Positions 1-8,605 of a DNA stretch of 64,000 nucleotides are shown piece after piece. A model generated the notes under the pieces. It did not search any database. It was not told where the DNA came from and worked only from the letters and a program-made list of their open reading frames with translations. Made by a program: the position numbers and the translations under genes. The stretch comes from Pseudomonas mosselii (GTDB lineage: Bacteria > Pseudomonadota > Gammaproteobacteria > Pseudomonadales > Pseudomonadaceae), in the NCBI RefSeq assembly GCF_005796105.1, contig NZ_VAUO01000008.1:62001-126000 (forward strand), written 5' to 3'. Numbering within the stretch: the first letter of the stretch is position 1; every line of letters starts with the position of its first letter.

Positions 1-1544
1 ACAACTATCTGCTCGTCATCGGTCTCACCGAAGCGACTCAAACCTCCCTTGCGTCTTCGGATCATCAACTGTGGGGCGCCTTTGAGTCACTCATCGCCTA
101 TGAGAATCAGCTCCATGAGGATCCGGGCCACTTCCGGCACAAACATCGGATGGACATGCTGAAAGGCTGGCAGCAAGAGACGGACATGCACGAGCTTTGG
201 CATATGCATGCTTGGGGAATGAGCTGCTTGGGCCCGGAGGTACTTTTGCTTTTGATGGCTGCCCGCCATGCCGATCCAAAACGCTACCTACAAATGGCCG
301 AAAAGCTCACCTTTCCGACGATTGCGTCGGACATGCTTTACACATACGACATTCGCTACGATTTCGATCACCTGCTTGTATTGCTGGAAAGTGCCCCGAC
401 CGTCTTGGATGAAAAGGGCAACTGGAATCGAAACATAATGGCTCCACTGCTGCTCAAGGTTGCCTTCCAGCATCTGCAGGATCTGGGCAACCCGCCAGGA
501 ACAGCAGAGCCTATAGCGGATCTGGACGAAACGAGAGCGAAGGTCCGTTCGATTGTATCGGTACTGCTCACGCGCACCGATGGTCGTCACCTCTGCGTGA
601 ACTGGCTGGTACATCTGCTAACGCCACTTCACCGAACCTGGGCTTCTCAGTTTGTGGACACTCTCATCGATGAATGCATCATTCAACTGACGATTAATGC
701 TTTTCCGGCAGCAACGCTAATTCTGCCCCCCATGCAAAAACTGAAAATCGGACTTCAGGACCTAAAAGACGTCACGTTGCCCGACAAGGATGGCAAACGC
801 GCGTACTTTCACTTTTTCATTGCGCTGTTACTCCAGAGCAAGGCACCCGTCACGGCGGACTTACGTGAGTCGTTCGAAAGTCTTCTGGTTGCAGCTCGAA
901 CTCAGTTCGGCTCCTCAACTCAGTACAAATACGGTTGGCAGCATACGTTGGTGGCCAATCTCTACCTGAGTGAAAATGAGTCTATTGCTCACCGATGGCA
1001 AGTCGCATTTGACCGTTTCGCCTCGATGCTCAGGCGTGATCGGCTCGATCAGGCCGTTAGGGACCTGGGTGTGCCGAGCTTGTTCCTCGCGGGTGTGGGC
1101 ATCGCCATGATTCGAGTGGGCACAAGTCCAGACGCCCAACCAGCCCTTGCGGCGCAGATGGCCGAGTTATGGTCGACTGTCTTTGAAGCTGCATTTCACG
1201 CCCATGTCTGCTCCGACCCTTTTGGCACCTGGGCCGCCGTCATCGAAGACTTGTTTAGGTGCTTTCCCCGCATCCAAAGACTCGAAGGGGAAGATGGGTC
1301 TAGGCCGCTTCTGACTTACATTGAGCGTGTGGGCTCAGATGACCGTTTGCTGGTTCTGACCATCACGGCTCTTGGCATGGAGGGACTTGATCTACGCGAG
1401 TTCATCGATGACGACAATCTGCGAGACAAAGTAGAGGATCGCATCACCACATACCTTGCATGGAGCATGCAATTCGAATCACGACAGCCCCCAGCTTATA
1501 TATGCTCTTATTGGCACAATAGACGCAATCGCCGAGTCACCTGA
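1..1544 (+). CDS. Large unrecognised protein, 3' part only (5' end off window)
   Basis: The frame is open from base 3, so the gene starts before the window; the first ATG seen (150) is probably internal. At least 513 residues are visible, mostly leucine-rich and apparently helical, with no signal peptide, membrane segment or nucleotide-binding motif that I can recognise. It lies in transposon cargo beside a Gabija-type pair, so a part in a second defence or mobile system is possible but unproved. The last 16 or so residues turn Arg/Trp/Cys-rich right after a CCCCC run at 1488-1492, whereas the next frame continues protein-like (LIYALIGTIDAIAESPEM). The gene may therefore carry a frameshift near its 3' end. 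Function unknown. Confidence 0.6.
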   Translation, partial: NYLLVIGLTEATQTSLASSDHQLWGAFESLIAYENQLHEDPGHFRHKHRMDMLKGWQQETDMHELWHMHAWGMSCLGPEVLLLLMAARHADPKRYLQMAEKLTFPTIASDMLYTYDIRYDFDHLLVLLESAPTVLDEKGNWNRNIMAPLLLKVAFQHLQDLGNPPGTAEPIADLDETRAKVRSIVSVLLTRTDGRHLCVNWLVHLLTPLHRTWASQFVDTLIDECIIQLTINAFPAATLILPPMQKLKIGLQDLKDVTLPDKDGKRAYFHFFIALLLQSKAPVTADLRESFESLLVAARTQFGSSTQYKYGWQHTLVANLYLSENESIAHRWQVAFDRFASMLRRDRLDQAVRDLGVPSLFLAGVGIAMIRVGTSPDAQPALAAQMAELWSTVFEAAFHAHVCSDPFGTWAAVIEDLFRCFPRIQRLEGEDGSRPLLTYIERVGSDDRLLVLTITALGMEGLDLREFIDDDNLRDKVEDRITTYLAWSMQFESRQPPAYICSYWHNRRNRRVT

Positions 1545-2072
1545 GATGACGGGGCAGTTGTCAGCGATCGCGAGCTCCCCACAATTTCGTTTTTTGCGCG
1601 CACTGCCTAACGGGCCTGCTTTGGGCCAAGGCTGTGTAAAAACACTTTCGTTCAGATGCAGTAATCAAAATCGGCGCGAAAATCACTCGCCTATGCAATA
1701 CCTTGATCTGCTGACTAACCGAAACGCTTTCAGATTTAACGTAGAAGCCAAGACTTTAAAACGGAGTCTAAGTTTTACACAGCCAGGACCGATAGCCGCC
1801 AGTGGCGACAGGCAGCTCTTGGTCGATTGCTGCCGGTCAAAACGTATCCGAGCGCCGGTCACATCCGATGCAAATGGCTGGTCAAGAGGGATGCAAACGC
1901 TTGGTAAAGTCAGGTGCAACTTCCCAGCGCCCCAAAACTGAAAGCTATGACTAATGATTGGCGACCGAAAAATGGCTCTGATCCCTGAAACGAGAGGACT
2001 GAAGCAGCAGTGCACCCGATTAAGCAAGCATTTACTCATCGCTGATGGCAGATTTTGAGGGATACGAGCGCG
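1545..2072. other. Gene-poor stretch with MITE-like element and decayed coding remnant
   Basis: No ORF here looks real. The first 80 bases hold the shifted-frame continuation of the preceding gene, ending at the MITE-like palindrome. The rest, up to the small minus-strand ORF, shows no motif or structure I can name. Confidence 0.5.
1630..1784. mobile_element. MITE-like element with 14-bp inverted ends
   Basis: GGCTGTGTAAAAAC at the left and AGTTTTACACAGCC at the right are inverted copies differing only at the inner two positions and enclose 127 bases with no gene. Ends of this type resemble those of some Pseudomonas insertion sequences (IS1182-like, from memory). I see no clear target duplication. 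It sits where the shifted frame of the preceding gene would continue, so it may have truncated that gene. Confidence 0.5.
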
Positions 2073-2282
2073 TCAATGGAGCGTGGCGGAAAATCCCCCG
2101 AGTGCGCGCAACTGGTAGTCGGAAACCGCTTGATAGAGAGACTCTGCCAACAGCCGGCGGCGCTCAATATCATCGCGGCCAAGCCCAGCAGTTGCAGCTT
2201 CGTGATAGACGCGTAACGCCTCAATCGCCTGCGGCATGAGCGGCTCACCTGCTTCGATCATGCCTTGCAGTGTCCGTTTCAT
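2073..2282 (-). CDS. Small hypothetical protein, 69 aa
   Basis: The start is the ATG giving MKRTLQGMIEAGEP, because GGGAGGG lies four bases upstream; an in-frame ATG six codons earlier lacks such a site. The protein is charged and probably helical (ALRVYHEA, ERRRLLAESLYQAVSDYQLR), with no signal peptide or membrane segment. It lies about 105 bases downstream of gajB on the same strand and could be co-transcribed with it. I do not recognise a domain. The good ribosome site and coherent composition suggest a real gene. Confidence 0.55.
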   Translation of the reverse strand: MKRTLQGMIEAGEPLMPQAIEALRVYHEAATAGLGRDDIERRRLLAESLYQAVSDYQLRALGGFSATLH

Positions 2283-2387
2283 CAGCCCTCCCAACATCAT
2301 CCGTCACTTGAACTAAACACTCGGGGCCCGATCCCACAGGTGCTCAGTGTGACTGTAAAACGCTCAGGCCTTAGCTCAGCCTTGCTC

Positions 2388-4106
2388 TCAAAGCAACGGG
2401 CTGCGCTTTCGTCCAATCGGCGTCAAAATGGTGACCTTCTTCATTGCACGAGTGACCGCAACACGCATAGCTAAACGGGTCTGAAGGACACGATCCGCTG
2501 TGGCCTCGGTCGGTAGAAAACGCCCCTTCATGACTCCCTCATAAAGAATGACCTCCGTGAACTCCTTTCCCTTAGATTTATGCATGGTCATGAGATGGAT
2601 TCCCTTCCAGTCCTTTGTGACAGTTTGGAAGTGATCCTGAATTAGAGCATCTCGCACCAGCCTCTCTGCTCCTGGGTAACCTCCAGCTGAGCGCCACAAC
2701 TCACTCAAGCGGCTTCGAAGTAGGGATCCCTTCCCCAGCAAGCGCACATATCGGCCATCGATACCTATCTGATTGAAGACCTGCTCGGTGTTTGAATCCA
2801 GCAAATGTCGCGCGGCAATCCAGTCAAGTTGGGGATCGCCAGTCAATTGCAGATCAAGACGCTGGGCCGCGATGACCTGCGCAGCCGCAAGAACCCGCTT
2901 GTGCGGCACTCGACGGAGCGGTTGTCCACCGAACAACTGCTCCAGGGCGAGCACCAATTCCAAATGCGGCTTGCTGGGGGCCTTCTCGCCTTTCCTGCCA
3001 CGCAGGTGAGCACATAAATTTCTGAGCAGCCTTTCAGCAATGATCTCTGCAGTCGCGCCGCCTTCGAGAAGCGCAGCGATAGCCGTAGCAGACAGCGCCG
3101 CAGCCTCTTGGTCGAACGCAACCTCATGGGAAAGTCTCGGCAAATTATCCGAGTCACTCGACAGATACGCGGAAACCTCTGCCATGAAGCTCTTGCTAGG
3201 CACCAGAATGGCTAGCGACCAGTCACGTCCGTCTCTATTCAACCGTGCTATGGCGGTCAGAACGGCAAATTTGAAAGCCCGATGAAGCATCCCCTTGCGC
3301 GGGGCATAGGGTGTCACCGAAACATGGGTGTAGGCTCTGCTCCTATTGGTTCCTGTCAGCAAATCGTTGCCGAACTGCACGATGTCGGTCCCCGTGCTCC
3401 GGTGATTTTCCATTCCAAAAGAAAAGGAGGCGGGACGGTAGGCTTCTTCGAATTCTTGAATCCTGTTAGCACTAGCACCGCGGAATTCGTAGATTCGTTG
3501 TTCCGGGTCAGCCAAAGCCAGTACCTGGCTATGTCGAGTCAGCGCTCGAATGAAACGCCACTCATCCTCGTTCGTGTCCTGGAACTCGTCGAGTATGATT
3601 AGTGGATAGCTGTTGCCGTAGATGCGCTGCAGCGACTGGCTTCTCTCCAGCAACATGGCAGCATTGCTGGCGAACAGGTCAAAGTGCAACAGTCCCTCCT
3701 CCTCGAGCAGCCTGGCTTTCTCCAACGCTATCTGCTCTTGGCTCAGTGTGGACAATCGCGCAGCAGCCTCTGGCGGAGGAAGCAGCGATAAGGGCCGCCC
3801 GTTGCGGAGCAAGTAGCCATGGCTGCGCAGCAAATTCCACGTGAAGCCATGGTAGGTGTTGACCTCGAGCCGAGCCTGCTCGAGTTTCGGCAACATTTTC
3901 CCGGCTTGTTCCGCAACCCTTGCTACCGTTGCTCTGGCGAAGCTCAGGAACAGCACCTGCTGATACTCTGTGAGGTCTAGTCGGCCTAAAAATGCTTCAG
4001 CTTTAAGCAATGCGACTGTGGTTTTCCCTGAGCCAGGGCCCCCCATCACGACCAGATGGCTGGGGGAGTCGATAACATCCCGTCGAGACTGATCAAGCAC
4101 CATCAT
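2388..4106 (-). CDS. gajB: UvrD/PcrA-like superfamily 1 helicase, Gabija GajB type
   Basis: The 572-residue protein has SF1A helicase motifs in order: Walker A GGPGSGKTT (residues 22-30), motif II LDEFQDTNEDEW (Asp173-Glu174), motif III-like EQRIYEFRGA, the MTMHKSKGKEF motif, and a C-terminal AVTRAMKKVTIL motif. In characterised Gabija systems GajB works with GajA, a nicking nuclease, in anti-phage immunity. Here its ATG follows the gajA stop by three bases, so the pair is probably translationally coupled. It is longer than the roughly 500-residue Bacillus GajB, with the extra length in the 2A/2B region. A general UvrD repair helicase is the alternative, but pairing with an OLD-family nuclease argues for Gabija. 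Confidence 0.85.
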   Translation of the reverse strand: MMVLDQSRRDVIDSPSHLVVMGGPGSGKTTVALLKAEAFLGRLDLTEYQQVLFLSFARATVARVAEQAGKMLPKLEQARLEVNTYHGFTWNLLRSHGYLLRNGRPLSLLPPPEAAARLSTLSQEQIALEKARLLEEEGLLHFDLFASNAAMLLERSQSLQRIYGNSYPLIILDEFQDTNEDEWRFIRALTRHSQVLALADPEQRIYEFRGASANRIQEFEEAYRPASFSFGMENHRSTGTDIVQFGNDLLTGTNRSRAYTHVSVTPYAPRKGMLHRAFKFAVLTAIARLNRDGRDWSLAILVPSKSFMAEVSAYLSSDSDNLPRLSHEVAFDQEAAALSATAIAALLEGGATAEIIAERLLRNLCAHLRGRKGEKAPSKPHLELVLALEQLFGGQPLRRVPHKRVLAAAQVIAAQRLDLQLTGDPQLDWIAARHLLDSNTEQVFNQIGIDGRYVRLLGKGSLLRSRLSELWRSAGGYPGAERLVRDALIQDHFQTVTKDWKGIHLMTMHKSKGKEFTEVILYEGVMKGRFLPTEATADRVLQTRLAMRVAVTRAMKKVTILTPIGRKRSPLL

Positions 4107-4109
4107 CTG

Positions 4110-5921
4110 TTAAGGCCCGACCAAATCGAGAAGGTCATCATTCAGCTCTGGAAGTTCAGGCTCGGGCTTCTTGGGGACAATTGTGGCTGTAATGCTCTCG
4201 AGCGTGCTGACAATGAATTCCGGGAGGTGATGTCGGGTCATAGCGGTACAAAGCAAGCTGGCAGCAGCACCATCGCCTTTCCAGCGCTTCAGCAGCACCC
4301 CTAGAATCGCTACTACCTCATCTGTGGTGGCATCAACACCCGGGGCCTTGTCCCGTAAGTCTGAAGGCCAAGCACCACTGTCGATCAAAGACACCACCCA
4401 GGCACGCAACACATCCTCATTAGTGCCTTTGAGAACGACATTCTCGAAACCTTTTTCAGGCGCCTGATAGGGGTAGTCGACCGACGCCTTGATAGCTTCG
4501 AGCTGCTCGGGTGACTGTTCGTCAAACACGGCGTAGACCTTCTTTCCGAGTCTGCGGTAGTAAGCCCCCATCGGCGCGATCAAGGAATCTGTCGTCGCAT
4601 CAATGATTGGGATGCCCAACGCCTCAAGCGGCATGAAAGACTCTGGTTCCTGCTGATGAAGCAGTCGCGCTACAGCGGGCCAAGCGTCGTATTCCGTCCG
4701 GCCCTCGGCAATCAGCACCCGACGCGCCAGAAGGGCCTCACAAACACGCAGCCGCATGTCCTGTCGGTACATTTTTGCTTTAATGCCCGGCGGCAGCCCT
4801 GCAGGCATGGCACTCAGTGTCCCATCGTTTCGGCTGATGACGATGACCTGCTCGGGTTCGAATTCTTCGAGCACGTAGGGCGAATGCGAGGTAAACAGCG
4901 CCTGGGCTGACTTGCTGCGCACGCCGTTGATGATGCGCTTTTGAATATGCGGCGGGATCGCTATCTCTGGCTCCTCCATCGCAAAAATCACGTTCTGCTT
5001 CAGCTCCGCGATCAGTGACAGAAGAGCCAGTACCATCATGTTGATAGTACCGGTGCCTTGGCTCTGGAATGGTGCTGCATGCGCTTCGCCATCACTGCGC
5101 TGAGCTCCGGTTACCATGAAGACAGTCAACGCTTTTCGCAGAGACTCACGAGTCAGCTGTGTAACTCGCATTTGGGGATCGCTGCCGTCATCGCTGGGCA
5201 TGTAGCCGCGGATTGATGACTGCACATTCGCCAGGATGTCGTTGATCCCAATCTCTGGATCAGCTGCAACCTGCAACTGTCGAAGCTCGACCAAGAGTCC
5301 TTCCCAGATCTTGAAGTTCTTGTCGTCCTGCAACCGCAAAATAATGTCCAGGAGCGAACCACGCTCAAGGCTCAACGCACGACTGCCAGTTCGGATCGTG
5401 CGCAGGTACAGAAATCCACAGACACGCTTATCGGCCGTTCTGAAGAAGTCGTAGGACCCATCCTGCTTCATCGGCGAGCAGAAGAATGTGGTGCCAGCAA
5501 AATCATCCTCATCGGCGTCGTAGTTGCCGACAAAAACGACGCGCAAACAGGCCTGTACCATCTGCTCATCAGTACCCTCCGTTGGCGGGCCTCCGAGCAG
5601 ATCTCCCGTACCGTTATCCCACCACTCGATGTGATCCCGGAAGCGCATTTCCTGATCCTGGTTCAGATCAGTGATCACTGCTTCAATAGTGATGTTGACT
5701 GGCTGCCCCTGTGGATCGACATATTCCCCCGCATAGAAATCGTGCTCATCAATCACCGGCCGACGCGAGAGTCGCTCGGGGCCTAGGACGAGATCAATCG
5801 CCTCCAGCAGCGTTGACTTTCCGATGTTGTTGTCACCGACGACGACAGCATGCTTGGGCAACAAGACATCCGCACGCTTAATACCCCGAAAATTCTCAAT
5901 CTGCAGCCGTGCAACCCGCAT
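4110..5921 (-). CDS. gajA: OLD-family ATPase with TOPRIM nuclease domain, Gabija GajA type
   Basis: The 603-residue protein begins MRVARLQIENFRGIKRADV, as OLD/RecF-type ATPases do. It has Walker A GDNNIGKST (29-37), a signature-like QSQGTGT (287-293), Walker B FAMEEPEIAIPP (Glu316/Glu317) and an H-loop-like TSHSPY (344-349). A TOPRIM domain follows, with the acidic IAEGRTEYD motif (Glu406) and a later AVFDEQSPEQ segment. Class 2 OLD nucleases next to a UvrD-like helicase are the Gabija arrangement; GajA cleaves DNA and is inhibited by nucleotides in studied examples. It is the first gene of the gajA-gajB pair and is divergent from the GIY-YIG gene, sharing a 174-base intergenic region. Confidence 0.87.
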   Translation of the reverse strand: MRVARLQIENFRGIKRADVLLPKHAVVVGDNNIGKSTLLEAIDLVLGPERLSRRPVIDEHDFYAGEYVDPQGQPVNITIEAVITDLNQDQEMRFRDHIEWWDNGTGDLLGGPPTEGTDEQMVQACLRVVFVGNYDADEDDFAGTTFFCSPMKQDGSYDFFRTADKRVCGFLYLRTIRTGSRALSLERGSLLDIILRLQDDKNFKIWEGLLVELRQLQVAADPEIGINDILANVQSSIRGYMPSDDGSDPQMRVTQLTRESLRKALTVFMVTGAQRSDGEAHAAPFQSQGTGTINMMVLALLSLIAELKQNVIFAMEEPEIAIPPHIQKRIINGVRSKSAQALFTSHSPYVLEEFEPEQVIVISRNDGTLSAMPAGLPPGIKAKMYRQDMRLRVCEALLARRVLIAEGRTEYDAWPAVARLLHQQEPESFMPLEALGIPIIDATTDSLIAPMGAYYRRLGKKVYAVFDEQSPEQLEAIKASVDYPYQAPEKGFENVVLKGTNEDVLRAWVVSLIDSGAWPSDLRDKAPGVDATTDEVVAILGVLLKRWKGDGAAASLLCTAMTRHHLPEFIVSTLESITATIVPKKPEPELPELNDDLLDLVGP

Positions 5922-6095
5922 ATCCGTCCGCTCCCGATCCCGTGTAGGCCTTAGATGACAAGGCCAATAGCCATCAAACAGTAGTCGAGAAATGGGCCCG
6001 GCGCGTTCTCGGGGGCTGCTTTGCTCAACGCGCGAGTTGCCATCGCCGCGCTGTTGACCGTAGGCTCCAATTGCAAAGAGCCATCAGGAGCCCAA

Positions 6096-6812
6096 ATGGA
6101 CCGGGAAGCGATCGAACATGCCAGGCGGCTGAAGAGCACTATGCAGTCCGCGATTGATGCTGGGCTGATTCGGACTCGACAGCAGCTACTAGCGGTAGCC
6201 GCAAGCAACGACCTGAGCGTGACGCGAAACGGTCGTGACTATGCCGGCTTCCTCTGCAAGAGCGGAAAGCGGCTCAGAGTCCGATTCGACTTCAAAGACC
6301 GTCCGCCGCCAGGCCCTGAGAAAGTCCTGCGTCGAACGGAGACAGCCGGCTACTGGATCTACGCGCTGACCGCACAGAGCAATGACGGTATCCGTAAAGC
6401 CTGTTACATCGGCCAAGCAGCTAACCTGCGCAAACGTCTGCGAGAGCATTTCAATCACGCCAGAGTGGGGCACAGCTCGTACGCGCTATTTGAATGGGCA
6501 AAACATGAGCAGGTGGAGGTTCGCGCTGCCGTGTTGACCTGGGTCGCAGGCACCCAAAGCAATGCAACCTACTTTGAAGGTTATTGGCTTGAGCGTGCGC
6601 TGAAGGCCGGATTTGAGGCGCCTGACGTCCACAACTGGGGAAGGCTCCCTAAGCTTGAAAGCCTACCTGGCCAGCCAAGGAGTTGGCCGGGGACAGAGGT
6701 ACAAGCCAAGTCGATACCGCTCGCCGACATCATCATGAAAAAGCTCACCCTGCAGCCACTGTATGCCAAGGAGGCGCCTCCCCATCAGGCCGAAATGGAT
6801 TTCGACACATGA
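6096..6812 (+). CDS. GIY-YIG domain protein beside Gabija
   Basis: The start is the ATG preceded by AGGAG at five bases, giving 238 residues; an in-frame ATG 75 bases upstream has no comparable site. The N-terminal 80 residues are basic and helical. A GIY-YIG core follows: YWIYALT (86-92) as the GIY strand, CYIGQAANLRKRLREHF (103-119) with the YIG and downstream arginines, and a Glu-containing helix (FEGYWLERAL). Such domains nick or cut DNA in homing and restriction enzymes and UvrC. It is divergent from gajA and upstream of the TnsE-like gene in the same direction. It could be a defence accessory, a separate restriction-like factor or a transposon function; context alone does not decide. 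Confidence 0.7.
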   Translation: MDREAIEHARRLKSTMQSAIDAGLIRTRQQLLAVAASNDLSVTRNGRDYAGFLCKSGKRLRVRFDFKDRPPPGPEKVLRRTETAGYWIYALTAQSNDGIRKACYIGQAANLRKRLREHFNHARVGHSSYALFEWAKHEQVEVRAAVLTWVAGTQSNATYFEGYWLERALKAGFEAPDVHNWGRLPKLESLPGQPRSWPGTEVQAKSIPLADIIMKKLTLQPLYAKEAPPHQAEMDFDT

Positions 6813-6869
6813 GAAGGCAAATTCATATAGCTGTGTGCTCAGCCCCCTTGTCCCCAGCATGAGGCGCCG

Positions 6870-8564
6870 ATGCTAGACCCTTACTCAATTCGAAAGCCAG
6901 GAATCGGATCGAGCAATCTTCACGTTGAAGAACTTGCGAAAGTTCGAGGTCAAGTAGTGGTCTGCTGGCATGGCGGTCTGCAGAAAAATCATAGCCCGAA
7001 CACCGTCCCGCTTGCCGAAGTCACGTTCAGGACGCTGCATCCAGACAACAATTTTGGCTCCCTTGTCCATCACGATGTGGTGATCTCACACTTGGGAAGC
7101 CTCAGGGTAGGAACCGTCTGGAAGCAAGGTAACTTGATCGGCGAAATTGGGATGGATCGTCTGCGACCCCAGAGAGTCAACTTCGACCCTAGGTCGTGGC
7201 AATTAGTAACGGCTAAATCAGCCAGCCTTTTCGAGAGCTACATGCAGCAATTCCCTAAGCGCTGCGGTTCCAGCTGGCTAATCAAACTAACGACAGCATC
7301 AGGCGAGACAATCTTAGTGCCTTGCCTAGAATTCCTAACCCGATGCTACGGGAGAAGCTCAGAAACTGCGCGATTGCTTGTAACCTATGGGCTAAAAACA
7401 ATCCAAGACTTGTACTTCTATGAATTTAATCCAAACCCAGAGCGGCTTTTGCTACCTCTAGAACGTGGAGTATCGGTTCGTGAAGCTCCGTTTCTTGCAC
7501 ATGCAATGTATGACGATTACACCCGAGACATTTGCCAAATCCTTCACAATAAATTACAAGCAGAATTTAAACCTGGCAACCAAGCATTCATCCAAGTTCC
7601 ACCTTGGTTCAAGGGTTGGGGGCAGATAGAAGGGCAAGGTTATTGGATCGATGACAAAACCTTTCTCTTGCTGAGGATCGACGGGCTTAGCGAACCTGAT
7701 GGCCCACCGATTACAGTTGAGTATAAACGCTACACAAAGGATGCGGCAGAACAAGGTACGAGCGCTGGACGCCCTTATTCCCGCAAGCTTCCGCTAGGCG
7801 CCTCTACCGTGGCAGTATCCATCACCGGCACCGAAGCGCCCAACAGCAAGACGTCACAGACCGTTTATGACCCGCCTTTCCGAACCCTCGGAACAAAGCG
7901 AAAACTCCACCATAGAAAGAAATCTATTCCTGGCCAAGCAGGTCGACCGGTACCAGGATGTGAGAAAGATCGACTTGCCCCTGGAGACCCCCGGGGTAAT
8001 GGCGAAGGTGGGGGGAAAAGCGAACACGTGTCGCCAGAAGCTACGCCAGAAGGAATAGTTGCGCTGATGTGGCAGACCTGCCTGTCTCTGGCTCAAAGCC
8101 TTCCCACGTACATCAGTGAGTTAGGCTGGTATACAAAAGCGTTTGGCTTCCAAACCGAGGGAGTGCCAAGATTTGAGTATTTGAGTTTCCCCACTAAGAA
8201 GAAGGGAGCTCCCATACGTCTACCAAAGCCCGTGTTGATCATTCGAATGATGGTGGGCGGCAGACACATCTACATTTTGGAGATTCACCGAAATCCCAGG
8301 AAATCCGAAGATGAGAAAGGTATAACCAAGCACGTCGAAGATAGCTACAGAGGTCTCATGGTAGAGCTTCCACCCAATGGAAAAGTAGCTGACATAGAGT
8401 TAGCGGTAATCTTTAAAAATATCATTGCAAATAACTGTCGAATCAAAAAATCGCAAATGTCCAACTACCCCCATGTCACCTTTGTTCATCGCCCCAAGGA
8501 GGAAGGCTGCCAGCCTTTTGGCAAGGTAGTTCTTAAGCATCTGAGTAAGCTAATCGGACACTAA
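6870..8564 (+). CDS. TnsE-like target-selection protein
   Basis: The 564-residue protein has the general layout of Tn7 TnsE: an N-terminal domain, a central segment with a Pro/Trp motif (PPWFKGWGQIEGQGYW), a charged low-complexity linker at roughly residues 330-395, and a C-terminal alpha/beta domain (PVLIIRMMVGGRHIYILEI) ending in a short basic tail. The length is close to TnsE (about 540). In Tn7, TnsE steers insertion to replicating DNA such as mobile plasmids through the sliding clamp. The gene converges on the tniQ/zinc-finger end of the tns operon and its codon use is AT-richer than the chromosome. I recognised the similarity by eye; an unrelated cargo protein remains possible. Confidence 0.6.
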   Translation: MLDPYSIRKPGIGSSNLHVEELAKVRGQVVVCWHGGLQKNHSPNTVPLAEVTFRTLHPDNNFGSLVHHDVVISHLGSLRVGTVWKQGNLIGEIGMDRLRPQRVNFDPRSWQLVTAKSASLFESYMQQFPKRCGSSWLIKLTTASGETILVPCLEFLTRCYGRSSETARLLVTYGLKTIQDLYFYEFNPNPERLLLPLERGVSVREAPFLAHAMYDDYTRDICQILHNKLQAEFKPGNQAFIQVPPWFKGWGQIEGQGYWIDDKTFLLLRIDGLSEPDGPPITVEYKRYTKDAAEQGTSAGRPYSRKLPLGASTVAVSITGTEAPNSKTSQTVYDPPFRTLGTKRKLHHRKKSIPGQAGRPVPGCEKDRLAPGDPRGNGEGGGKSEHVSPEATPEGIVALMWQTCLSLAQSLPTYISELGWYTKAFGFQTEGVPRFEYLSFPTKKKGAPIRLPKPVLIIRMMVGGRHIYILEIHRNPRKSEDEKGITKHVEDSYRGLMVELPPNGKVADIELAVIFKNIIANNCRIKKSQMSNYPHVTFVHRPKEEGCQPFGKVVLKHLSKLIGH

Positions 8565-8605
8565 AGAGCGCGTGGAAATTTCGAGTTCAAGACTACAGAC
8601 ACACG

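Noticed and set aside
1456..2039. Open frames on both strands in the gap after the left-edge gene
   Set aside because: They run through the MITE-like palindrome, have no ribosome site and unnatural composition; one is best read as a shifted remnant of the preceding gene.
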